Shown: piece by piece, positions 14,865 through 22,310 of the stretch | Numbering within the stretch: the stretch's first letter is position 1 | Layout of the letters: each line of letters starts with the position of its first letter | From: Dehalococcoidia bacterium | Lineage (GTDB): Bacteria > Chloroflexota > Dehalococcoidia > Lucifugimonadales > JAGWBF01 | Direction of reading: 5' to 3' | Length of the DNA: 24,805 nt | Assembly: GCA_021296025.1 (NCBI GenBank) | Contig: JAGWBF010000011.1 | Span: 2,238-27,042, forward strand | Translations under genes and position numbers: made by a program | Notes under the pieces: model-generated | What the model was told of the DNA's origin: nothing | The model's input: the letters and a program-made list of their open reading frames with translations, nothing else | Database searches by the model: none

Positions 14865-17714
14865 ATGGAACCTGGGGGATATCCTGTCTATGTAGCCGTG
14901 GATCTGGAGACCACGGGCCTTGACGTCAACTTGGATACCATAATTGAAGTTGGCGCCGTAAAGTTCCAGGGACCGGAAGTTCTCGGCACCTTCCAGACGC
15001 TGGTCAATCCCTACCGGGACCTTTCACCCTTCATCAAGAAGCTGACCGGCATCGCCCAAGCCGATGTCGACCGCGCTCCACCATTTGCCGCAATCGCCGC
15101 CGAGCTGGAGCAGTTCATCGGAATGCATCCCGTGATCGGTCATAACGTCTCCTTCGACCTGGGATTCCTGAGGAAGCACGGCACCACCCTAGCCAACGAC
15201 TCCCTGGATACGTGGGAGCTGGCTTCCATTCTGCTGCCCTCCAACCGGGACTATTCCCTGGCGGGGCTGGCAAGGGAGATGGTGGTAGTGAACAGTCGCC
15301 CTCATCGCGCCTTGGCCGATGCCCAGGCTACCAGGGAGGTGTTCCTTCGCCTGATGGACAGGGTCGCCGTATTGGGGCCCGGCACAGCTGCGTCCATTGG
15401 CTACGTAGGCGCAAGGGCCCGCCAACCATTCGCCCGCATCTTTCAGGGAGTCTCCCCTGCGACAGCCACAACCGATACCCTGGGCGCTATTCCAGACCTG
15501 CGACGGCTGAAGGACGACCAGCCCAGGCCCGCTCCCGTAGCCACACCCGACGGAGCCCCGGAACCCCTGGACGAGGAAGGGCTTGCCTCCCTCTTTGACC
15601 ATCAGGGGGCCTTCTCTCGCTTGTTTGAAGGATACGAGCGTCGGCCCCAGCAGCTCGACATGGTGAAGGCTGTGAGCAGGGCCTTCAACGAAGAGCGACA
15701 CCTGGTGGTCGAGGCCGGCACCGGTGTCGGCAAGTCCATAGGATACCTGCTCCCAGCCCTGGTCTACGCCGTGCGCAACCGCGCCACAGTTGTAGTCTCC
15801 ACCAACACCATCAACCTCCAGGAGCAACTGCTCAACAAGGACATTCCTGCGCTGGCCCGCGTACTGGAACAGGAGGGTATCATCGAATCCGGTTCCGCCA
15901 GGGCAGCGCCTCTGAAAGGTCGGGCCAACTACCTGTGCCTGCAGAAGCTGGGTTCCCTGTCACGGTCCGAGGGGATTTCCCCCGAGCATGCCCGCCTGGT
16001 GTCGAAGTGTCTTGTGTGGCTGGAGGACACCCGGCAGGGGGACAGGGCGGAGATCAACCTGGCACCCCAGGAAGCGGCCGGCTGGAGCCACATCTCTGCA
16101 GCCGAAGCCGGTTTCTGTCCTGGCCTGAAGGGGGAAGGACACTGTTTTCTGCGGGCCGCCCGGAGCAAGGCTAACGCAGCCCACATCGTGGTTGTAAACC
16201 ATGCTCTGCTCTTGTCGGACCTGGCAGTGGGCGGAGGCCTTCTGCCGGAACACAAGCACCTCATCATCGATGAGGCCCACCGCCTGGAAGAGGAAGCGAC
16301 CCGTCAGCTGGGATTCGACCTGTCCGAAGGAGCATTGGCCTCCAGCCTGGAGTCGCTTCTGAGGAGCTTCCGGGAGATCAGGGTGGTGTTGGCCCTATCT
16401 CAAGCCGGTCCCACCGACCGTCAGCGCTCTGACGAGCTGATGGGAGGTTTGGAGACCAACTGGGCGGGACATGCGGAAAGGACCTGGGGGGCCCTGTGGG
16501 AATCGGCGTCGAAGTTTGTATCCCAACAGAGCGCGGGGGACCAGGGCATGTTGCAGCTGCCTGTCTCCCGCAGCACAAGGACCCAGCCGGCGTGGTCGGA
16601 CATAGAGATCGCATGGGAGAACCTGGACACTGTGCTTAACGATGGCTTGGAACAGATAGGCAGGCTGTTCCGGGCCTTGGATCAGGTGGGGATGCAGTCA
16701 TTCGAAAGGGCGGCAGATTGGGAAGACCTTCAGGCTAAGAACAGGGACCTTTCCGCACGTATGGATGAGATCAGGGTGATCAAGGACCAGATGGCGACCT
16801 TTTATGCGGGGCCAATAGATTCTGACCGCGTGGACTGGATGACGTTGTCCGAGGAGGGATCAGGCCCGGGGGGCCGTAAGTCCAGCCTCAGCCTGCAGTC
16901 CGCCCCTCTGAACGTGGCGGAGCATCTTTCCCGGGGGCTCTTCGACCAGAAGTCCGTTGTAATCATGACCAGCGCCACCCTCAGCACCGACGGCAGCTTC
17001 GACTACCTTCGAAACAGGGTTGGGCCTTCGGACGCATCGGAGCTAAGGGTCGGCTCCCCCTTCGACTATGCCCGGGCGGCCCAGCTGCTGGTCCCCCAGG
17101 ATATGCCCTTGCCCGACGCCCAGGGGTACCAGGGCGCCCTGGAGTCCCTGCTGGTTGAGCTGGGCCTTGCCATCGAGGGGCACAGCATGGTGCTGTTCAC
17201 CTCCCACACGGCCCTGCGCACCACAGCCCGCAGCATCAGGGACAAGCTGGAGTCCGAGGGCGTTGGCGTGCTGGCCCAGGGAATTGACGGCTCGCCGGAC
17301 AGGATCGTGCGGAATTTCGAGCAGGACCCCCGGAGCATCATCCTGGGGACCAGCAGCTTTTGGGAAGGCGTGGATCTGCCCAAGGGCCAGATGAAGGCCC
17401 TGGCCATCGCTCGTCTCCCCTTCCATGTCCCCACGGACCCTGTGTTCGCAGCCCGGTCTGAGCAGTACGAAGATGCCTTCAAGGAGTACGCCGTTCCCCA
17501 GGCCATCTTGCGCTTGAGGCAGGGGATGGGTAGATTGATTCGTAACAACGACGACAGGGGGTCCATAATTGTCCTGGACCGCAGGCTCACCGCCAGGTCC
17601 TACGGCAAGACTTTCATGGACTCTCTGCCGCCCTGCACCGTGGTGCGTTCACCCCTGGCAGATACGGTCCGCCACGTTCGACAGTGGCAAGATGCAATAG
17701 GTGGGGAGGTGTGA
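14865..17714 (+). CDS. dinG: DinG-type helicase fused to an N-terminal DnaQ-like 3'-5' exonuclease
   Basis: 949 residues. The exonuclease domain (about 1-165) has DLETTG (D13, E15), GHNVSFDLGFL (H93, D98) and HRALADAQ (H147, D152), a DEDDh set. The XPD-like helicase follows with Walker A EAGTGVGKS (283-291), DEAH IIDEAH (469-472), TSATLSTDGSF, GTSSFWEGVDLP and QGMGRLIR. Between motifs I and II, where DinG normally has four Fe-S cysteines, I see C358, C382, C418 and C427; the usual middle Cys of the C-x4-C-x5-C cluster is missing. The exonuclease-DinG fusion is the layout known from Firmicutes. ATG 14865 directly follows GAGAGGGGAG. The stop overlaps the ogg start by one base, so the pair is translationally linked. 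Confidence 0.93.
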   Translation: MEPGGYPVYVAVDLETTGLDVNLDTIIEVGAVKFQGPEVLGTFQTLVNPYRDLSPFIKKLTGIAQADVDRAPPFAAIAAELEQFIGMHPVIGHNVSFDLGFLRKHGTTLANDSLDTWELASILLPSNRDYSLAGLAREMVVVNSRPHRALADAQATREVFLRLMDRVAVLGPGTAASIGYVGARARQPFARIFQGVSPATATTDTLGAIPDLRRLKDDQPRPAPVATPDGAPEPLDEEGLASLFDHQGAFSRLFEGYERRPQQLDMVKAVSRAFNEERHLVVEAGTGVGKSIGYLLPALVYAVRNRATVVVSTNTINLQEQLLNKDIPALARVLEQEGIIESGSARAAPLKGRANYLCLQKLGSLSRSEGISPEHARLVSKCLVWLEDTRQGDRAEINLAPQEAAGWSHISAAEAGFCPGLKGEGHCFLRAARSKANAAHIVVVNHALLLSDLAVGGGLLPEHKHLIIDEAHRLEEEATRQLGFDLSEGALASSLESLLRSFREIRVVLALSQAGPTDRQRSDELMGGLETNWAGHAERTWGALWESASKFVSQQSAGDQGMLQLPVSRSTRTQPAWSDIEIAWENLDTVLNDGLEQIGRLFRALDQVGMQSFERAADWEDLQAKNRDLSARMDEIRVIKDQMATFYAGPIDSDRVDWMTLSEEGSGPGGRKSSLSLQSAPLNVAEHLSRGLFDQKSVVIMTSATLSTDGSFDYLRNRVGPSDASELRVGSPFDYARAAQLLVPQDMPLPDAQGYQGALESLLVELGLAIEGHSMVLFTSHTALRTTARSIRDKLESEGVGVLAQGIDGSPDRIVRNFEQDPRSIILGTSSFWEGVDLPKGQMKALAIARLPFHVPTDPVFAARSEQYEDAFKEYAVPQAILRLRQGMGRLIRNNDDRGSIIVLDRRLTARSYGKTFMDSLPPCTVVRSPLADTVRHVRQWQDAIGGEV

Positions 17715-18622
17715 TGGTAGTCGAGGTCGTTCTTGAAAGCCGTGTCCTGGAGGTTACCCAGCCCTGTGATTTCGTTGCCAGCGTGGAGAGCGGCCAGTCT
17801 CACCGGTGGGAGAAGGATGAGGGTTGGCACTGGTGTATCCTTGCCGGACGGATAATCAAAGCCCGTACCCTCGCCCAGGGTCCCGGCTCCATAACCATAG
17901 AGTACCAAGCTAGCCCTCAAGGAGACCCAGAGGGGTTGGAGGAAGAGCTATCGAGGTATCTCCGCCTCGATGACGACCTGGATGCCATATACAATGATAT
18001 CTCCAGGGACTCCAGGGTGGCATCCATGGTGGATCGGTACCGAGGACTCCGACTGCTGCGGGTGGACCCGTGGGAGTGCCTGTTGTCCTTTATCTGCTCA
18101 GCCAACTCCAACCTGGCCCGCATCCACGCCAACGTGGAGTCCATGGCCCAGTCCCTCGGCAGCTCCGTCTCCCTGAACGGGAGGACGCGTTACATCCTTC
18201 CCGAACCCGATGTGTTGGCATCGGCAGGCGAGACCTTTCTAAGGGGATTGGGTCTGGGATTCAGAGCGCCCTACGTCGCCTACGCCGCCCAGGCTGTAGC
18301 TTCGGGGCAGATAGACCTGGAGCAGCTGAAGAGTATGCCTTACCTGGAAGCCAAGGGACGGCTTATGGAGCTGCATGGCATAGGCTCCAAGATCGCCGAC
18401 TGCGTTCTCCTACACTCCCTGGAGAAAGTGGAGGCATTCCCCATAGATGTGTGGGTCAGGCGCGCACTGCTGGACTGGTACTTCCCCGGCCAGAAGGCAC
18501 CTCCTGACAAGGTGCTCCTGGAGTGGGCTCTGGACTACTTTGGGCCCAACGCCGGGTATGCTGAGCTGTACCTATTCCACGGAAGGCGTCTGAAGAAGAC
18601 CCGTGATGGTGAAGGGACCTAG
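17714..18622 (+). CDS. ogg: 8-oxoguanine DNA glycosylase (OGG1 family)
   Basis: 302 residues. An OGG N-terminal domain (QSHRW at 28-32) precedes the HhH-GPD fold: FICSANSNLARI (127-138), hairpin LHGIGSKIADC with catalytic Lys K226, and FPIDVWVRRAL with catalytic Asp D245, matching human OGG1 K249/D268. The family removes 8-oxoG from DNA and nicks the strand by a lyase step. ATG 17714 shares its A with the dinG TGA, and GGAGG (17705-17709) lies just upstream; the open frame to 17684 is rejected. The stop TAG shares bases with the stop of the convergent dehydrogenase gene. Coupling to dinG suggests joint expression in DNA damage handling (inference). Confidence 0.93.
   Translation: MVVEVVLESRVLEVTQPCDFVASVESGQSHRWEKDEGWHWCILAGRIIKARTLAQGPGSITIEYQASPQGDPEGLEEELSRYLRLDDDLDAIYNDISRDSRVASMVDRYRGLRLLRVDPWECLLSFICSANSNLARIHANVESMAQSLGSSVSLNGRTRYILPEPDVLASAGETFLRGLGLGFRAPYVAYAAQAVASGQIDLEQLKSMPYLEAKGRLMELHGIGSKIADCVLLHSLEKVEAFPIDVWVRRALLDWYFPGQKAPPDKVLLEWALDYFGPNAGYAELYLFHGRRLKKTRDGEGT
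18619..18622. other. Shared CTAG: two convergent stop codons overlapping
   Basis: The palindrome CTAG gives the ogg stop on + (TAG 18620-18622) and the dehydrogenase stop on - (TAG, 18621-18619). The genes overlap by 4 bases, with no room for a terminator between them. Confidence 0.95.
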
Positions 18623-19569
18623 GCCTCCGGGTGGGTGGAGATGAACTTGGACGAGCGCCCGGGGTCCACCTGGGGTGCTCGCACCTCCACCCCCGCCGCC
18701 TCTTCCTGCAGGAGCACGGTCACACTGCTGTCCATCTGTCCCCATCCCCGGTTCATCGCCTGGATGGCTATCTGCTCCGCCAGGTTGGCCACCGGCATGG
18801 GCACCTTGTACTCCCTGCCCAGCTCAGTAGCCAAGCCGATGTCCTTGCGGGCCAGCTCCAATGCAAAGCTGGGAGGATCGAATTCTCCCTGGAACTGGGT
18901 CCGGACCAGCCCTTCGTGAAGGATGCTCATCCGCCCCAGGGCGCCCCTGCGCACGCATTCCCATAGGGGTTCCGCTTCCACACCCGCCTTCACACCCAGG
19001 GTCAGTCCCTCGGCGATGGCTTGGCGAACGCCATGGCCTATCATGTTGTGCACCAGCTTGGCCACGCTTCCAGCACCGACGGGTCCTGCATAGAACACCT
19101 TGTCGCCGAAGGAGTCCAGTACCGGCTTTATCTGGTCGAAAATCTCTCTGTCCCCTCCGACCATCACCGCCAGGTTACCGCTGGCCGCCCCCGACTTTCC
19201 GCCGCTGACGGGAGCATCCAGCAGGTGAGCGCCCGCCTCGCTGAACTTGGGGGCCATCTCCCTTATGAGGGTTGGCCGGACTGTGGAAAGGTCAATGTAT
19301 ATGCCCCCCTGGCGTATTCCCTCCAAAATTCCTTCTTTGCCCGTCCCAACCTCTTCCACCTCCCTGGGGCCGGGCAGCGACGTGAACACCAGGTCGCATC
19401 GTCCGGCCAGGTCGGCAGGAGAGTCGGCAAGCCTTGCCCCTTTCTCCAGGAAGGGCCTGGTAGCGCCTTCCCGCAAGTCGTGCACCACCATGTCGTACCC
19501 GGCTCTCTGGATGTTTCCAGCCATGCCGGCGCCCATATTCCCCAATCCGATAAACCCTATGGTTTCCAT
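18619..19569 (-). CDS. NAD(P)-dependent 3-hydroxyisobutyrate dehydrogenase-like oxidoreductase
   Basis: 316 residues of the beta-hydroxyacid dehydrogenase family. The Rossmann motif is GFIGLGNMGAGM (5-16), the substrate-binding signature is LLDAPVSGGKSGA (116-128), and the catalytic Lys and nearby Asn lie in KLVHNM (K171, N175). The family includes 3-hydroxyisobutyrate, tartronate semialdehyde and glyoxylate reductases; the exact substrate is not decided. ATG 19569 follows GGGGGAAGGG. The C-terminus extends about 20 residues past the usual end. It is the last gene of the minus-strand run, 36 bases after the medium-chain dehydrogenase. Confidence 0.9.
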   Translation of the reverse strand: METIGFIGLGNMGAGMAGNIQRAGYDMVVHDLREGATRPFLEKGARLADSPADLAGRCDLVFTSLPGPREVEEVGTGKEGILEGIRQGGIYIDLSTVRPTLIREMAPKFSEAGAHLLDAPVSGGKSGAASGNLAVMVGGDREIFDQIKPVLDSFGDKVFYAGPVGAGSVAKLVHNMIGHGVRQAIAEGLTLGVKAGVEAEPLWECVRRGALGRMSILHEGLVRTQFQGEFDPPSFALELARKDIGLATELGREYKVPMPVANLAEQIAIQAMNRGWGQMDSSVTVLLQEEAAGVEVRAPQVDPGRSSKFISTHPEA

Positions 19570-19605
19570 CGCCCTTCCCCCTTTGCAGAAATGCCTGTTG
19601 TCAAG

Positions 19606-20643
19606 TTACGGGTTCAACACCAGCTTGCCGAAGAAGTTCAGCTCATCCATCACCCGGTGAGCTTCGGCCGCCCTGTCCAGGGGGAACACCCGGTGTATGG
19701 CGGGCTCTATCTTGCCCCGGTCCAGCATCTGCACGATCTGGTCCATGTCCGCCTTGGACCCCATGAACACACCGTACATCTTCAGTTGGCGAGTGAAGAA
19801 AGCGCCCAGGTGCAGGTCAGCCTTGTACCCGGTGGTGACCCCGCAGTTTCCGTAACGGCCGCCGGGACGTAGTGAGTTGAAGGCCGCCTCGAAGAACTCC
19901 GTCCCCAGGTGGTCCACCACTACATCCACTCCCTGACCCGAGGTTATCTCCTTGACCCTTGGAACGATATCTTCGGTCGTGTAGTCAATGACCTCATCCG
20001 CCCCCAGCTCTCTGGCCTTGGAGGCCTTCTCCGCCGAGCTTGTGGTTGCTATGACGTGGGCGCCGATCACCTTCTTAGCGACCTGGATGGCCGCGCTGCC
20101 GACCCCGGACGATGCCGACAGAACCAGGACGCTCTCCCAGGGCTTGAGCTCGGCACGACGCACCAGCATGCTCCACATGGGAAGGAAGGTTGTGGGCACC
20201 GAGGCCGCCTCTTCGTAGGACACCTGGTCACTGAAGACGTGCACGTTTGATGCAGGCGCCCGAAGGTACTGGGCATAGCTCCCGTCCATTGCCGTCCCGA
20301 TCATCCGGGATGCCGGGCAGAGGTCATCTTCGCCCCCCAGGCAGCGTTGGCACTGGCCACAAGTGACCTTGGGGTTTACCACCACCCGGTCCCCAACCTT
20401 CAGCTCCCGAACATGGTCGCCAACAGCTTCCAGGTCTCCGGCCGCATCCCCTCCGAGCACCAGCGGCGGCGGAAACTCCCTCCGGGTGCCCCGCACTCCG
20501 GCCCTTGTGTACACATCCAACCTGTTCAGGGCAGAGGCCTGGACCCTTACCAGCACATCATTGGGGCCAACTTCGGGATCGGGAAGGTCTCCGTAGGCAA
20601 GTACCTCGGGGCCGCCATGGGCTTCGATATAAGCAGCTTTCAC
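19606..20643 (-). CDS. Zinc-type medium-chain alcohol dehydrogenase/quinone reductase family protein
   Basis: 345 residues from GTG 20643, with GGGG seven bases upstream and the usual N-terminus KAAYIEAHGGPEVL. The frame is open to 20829, but that part overlaps the preceding gene and does not read as protein. Structural zinc cysteines are intact (CGQCQRC then LC: C95, C98, C101, C109). The nucleotide-binding stretch is LSASSGVGSAAIQVAKK (175-191). The catalytic zinc ligands of classical alcohol dehydrogenases are replaced: ALNRLDVY stands at the Cys site (about 38-45) and GGDAAG at the His-Glu site (64-69). An NADPH-dependent reductase activity is more likely than a classical alcohol dehydrogenase. 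Confidence 0.88.
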   Translation of the reverse strand: MKAAYIEAHGGPEVLAYGDLPDPEVGPNDVLVRVQASALNRLDVYTRAGVRGTRREFPPPLVLGGDAAGDLEAVGDHVRELKVGDRVVVNPKVTCGQCQRCLGGEDDLCPASRMIGTAMDGSYAQYLRAPASNVHVFSDQVSYEEAASVPTTFLPMWSMLVRRAELKPWESVLVLSASSGVGSAAIQVAKKVIGAHVIATTSSAEKASKARELGADEVIDYTTEDIVPRVKEITSGQGVDVVVDHLGTEFFEAAFNSLRPGGRYGNCGVTTGYKADLHLGAFFTRQLKMYGVFMGSKADMDQIVQMLDRGKIEPAIHRVFPLDRAAEAHRVMDELNFFGKLVLNP

Positions 20644-20684
20644 ATCAATTCCCCTATCTGTGGTCTGGATACAACTCTCGAGAC

Positions 20685-20891
20685 TCAGGTCTCCTGGATG
20701 GCTTGAACGCAGTTGGTGCACAGAAACACCAGGGCCAGGGCTTCTTCGTGGCTGGTGATGCTGCCGCACTGGGGTACCTGGGCATCGGTGTCCCAGGGCT
20801 GATGGAACTTGCCTCCGCACATCTGGCATGAGGTCTGGTGGTACTCATCCATTGGAGAGCCACATACAACGCACTGCTCATCATCCGTCAA
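20685..20891 (-). CDS. Small cysteine-rich zinc-binding protein
   Basis: 68 residues from TTG 20891, 4 bases after the cca stop. Cys/His pairs are C7/C10, C22/C25, H30, C42, H48 and C58/C61, spaced like a cross-brace (RING- or treble-clef-like) zinc domain. The family is not recognised and no function is assigned. An alternative start at 20957 would lie inside cca and is less likely. GGGCGGG precedes the start. The last residues run VFLCTNCVQAIQET. It sits between cca and the dehydrogenase in one operon. Confidence 0.65.
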   Translation of the reverse strand: MTDDEQCVVCGSPMDEYHQTSCQMCGGKFHQPWDTDAQVPQCGSITSHEEALALVFLCTNCVQAIQET

Positions 20892-20895
20892 AGCG

Positions 20896-22182
20896 CTACC
20901 CGCCCTTTCCACCCAGGTACTGCTCCGCCAGGCGAAGCTCATCTTCGCGGCTGGCAACCCTTCCTTCTACCCGGGCATAGCGTAGGTCTCGAAGCACCTC
21001 GCCTATCGCAGGACCGGGAGGGAATCCCAGGGTGATGAGATCATCCCCATTCAAAATGGTCTTTACCTGGCGCATCTCATCCAGGTACATCTGGATCAGG
21101 TCCCGGACGACCAAGGTGGATAGCATACAACAAGCTCTGACCGATGTGGTTGAGTGCCTGTCAAGACAGCCGGCCAGCTCGCCCTGAGGCAGGTCAACCC
21201 AATCTATCTCCATGCCCCTCCGGATGGATATTGTATCGCGAACGACAGAGGCCCAAGAGTTGGGCATATAGAGACGGGAGATGAGCACTTCGCCCTCATA
21301 GTGCTCCAGGGGATAGGCAAATGCCCCAAGATACAGCAGGGGGTCGTCATCGGTGGAAATTCCTTTTAGCGGGGTGAAGTCGGCCCTGCCCATTGGCAGG
21401 TAAATCGTGTCCAGAACACCCAGACCCCCGGCACGCTGCAGGATAGGCACCGGCTCCTCCTCGAGGAAGATCAGCTCCAGCTCCCTGCGGATGCGGTCTC
21501 CCGTGATCGAGGTCAGCTTCTTCTCCTCCACAGCTTCCAAGAGCAGTCGGGAAGTCACTTCTTCCAGGGAGAAGTCCAGTCGCCCCTCGTACCTAATTGC
21601 CCTTAGCATGCGGGTCGGGTCGTCGGAGAAGCTGTCGTCGTGGAGCACTCGGATGGACCGGGCAGCCAGGTCCTCCTGCCCGCCGTGGAGGTCGATCAGC
21701 TCCCCCTTCTGTGTCCCGGTGAGAGGCAAGGCCATGGCGTTTATGGAGAAGTCTCGCCGGGAGAGGTCATCCTCCAGACCGCTGGCAACAACCTCGGGGA
21801 GAGCGCCGGGTCGAATGTAGTTCTCTCTCCTGGCCGTTGCCTGGTCGATTCGCCGTCCCTGCAGACTGATGGTGGCGGTGCCAAATCGAGGGTGCAGCGT
21901 TACCTTTCCGCTGTGCTTTTCGCCCAGCTCCGAGGCTACTTGGGTTGCATCACCCTCTACCACCAAGTCCAGGTCCTTGATGGGCCTCCCCAGGATCAGA
22001 TCCCTTACCGAGCCGCCCACAAGATATAAGGGCATACCAATGGCCTCGGCATTGTCGCTGACATCCTTCAGCGCCGCCTGGGTGGAAGGCGTTAGGGAGT
22101 CCTGGAGAATGGTAAGCAGAAGAGTCCCTCGTTCAAGGGGTTTGAAGGCAACCTGTGTCGGAACCCTGCGATTATAGCACAC
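20896..22182 (-). CDS. cca: tRNA nucleotidyltransferase (CCA-adding enzyme) / poly(A) polymerase family
   Basis: Up to 428 residues. The class II nucleotidyltransferase head has YLVGGSVRDLILG (53-65), the metal aspartates KDLDLVV (D70, D72), RRDFSINAMAL, and the ERhxxE-like DDPTRMLRAIRYEGRLDFSLE segment. A helical body with RIRRELELIFLEEEP follows. The enzyme adds or repairs the 3' CCA of tRNA; a poly(A) polymerase role cannot be excluded from sequence. The start is uncertain. The only in-frame GTG/TTG/ATG codons before the conserved GGSVRD are GTG 22182 and ATG 22035. ATG 22035 would remove the usual leading helix, while GTG 22182 has a perfect extended -10 (TGCTATAAT) at codons 2-4. Confidence 0.88.
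   Translation of the reverse strand: MCYNRRVPTQVAFKPLERGTLLLTILQDSLTPSTQAALKDVSDNAEAIGMPLYLVGGSVRDLILGRPIKDLDLVVEGDATQVASELGEKHSGKVTLHPRFGTATISLQGRRIDQATARRENYIRPGALPEVVASGLEDDLSRRDFSINAMALPLTGTQKGELIDLHGGQEDLAARSIRVLHDDSFSDDPTRMLRAIRYEGRLDFSLEEVTSRLLLEAVEEKKLTSITGDRIRRELELIFLEEEPVPILQRAGGLGVLDTIYLPMGRADFTPLKGISTDDDPLLYLGAFAYPLEHYEGEVLISRLYMPNSWASVVRDTISIRRGMEIDWVDLPQGELAGCLDRHSTTSVRACCMLSTLVVRDLIQMYLDEMRQVKTILNGDDLITLGFPPGPAIGEVLRDLRYARVEGRVASREDELRLAEQYLGGKGG
22171..22179 (-). promoter_or_regulatory. Extended -10 element TGCTATAAT at the cca 5' end
   Basis: On the minus strand TGC is followed by a perfect TATAAT (22176-22171). No good -35 is present. A transcript from it would begin near 22164, inside the longest cca reading frame, and so would lack GTG 22182. 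Confidence 0.4.
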
Positions 22183-22231
22183 GCACCCTAGCCCCCCATC
22201 CCTTGACCTAGGGAGCGGGCGTGGAGTTTCT

Positions 22232-22261
22232 TTGCCCGTGGGAGACCAGATGTGCTAGAAT
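22232..22261 (+). promoter_or_regulatory. Promoter for the PF20091 hydrolase gene
   Basis: TTGCCC (22232-22237), an 18-base spacer and TAGAAT (22256-22261) with a TGC extension. TGTGCTAGAAT here mirrors TGTGCTATAAT of the divergent cca side, suggesting the same promoter class. The distance to ATG 22311 is about 45 bases. Confidence 0.5.
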
Positions 22262-22310
22262 TCCGGCTGTAATTTCGCCCCCCACTATCCTGCCGAAGAG
22301 GTGTAATGCT

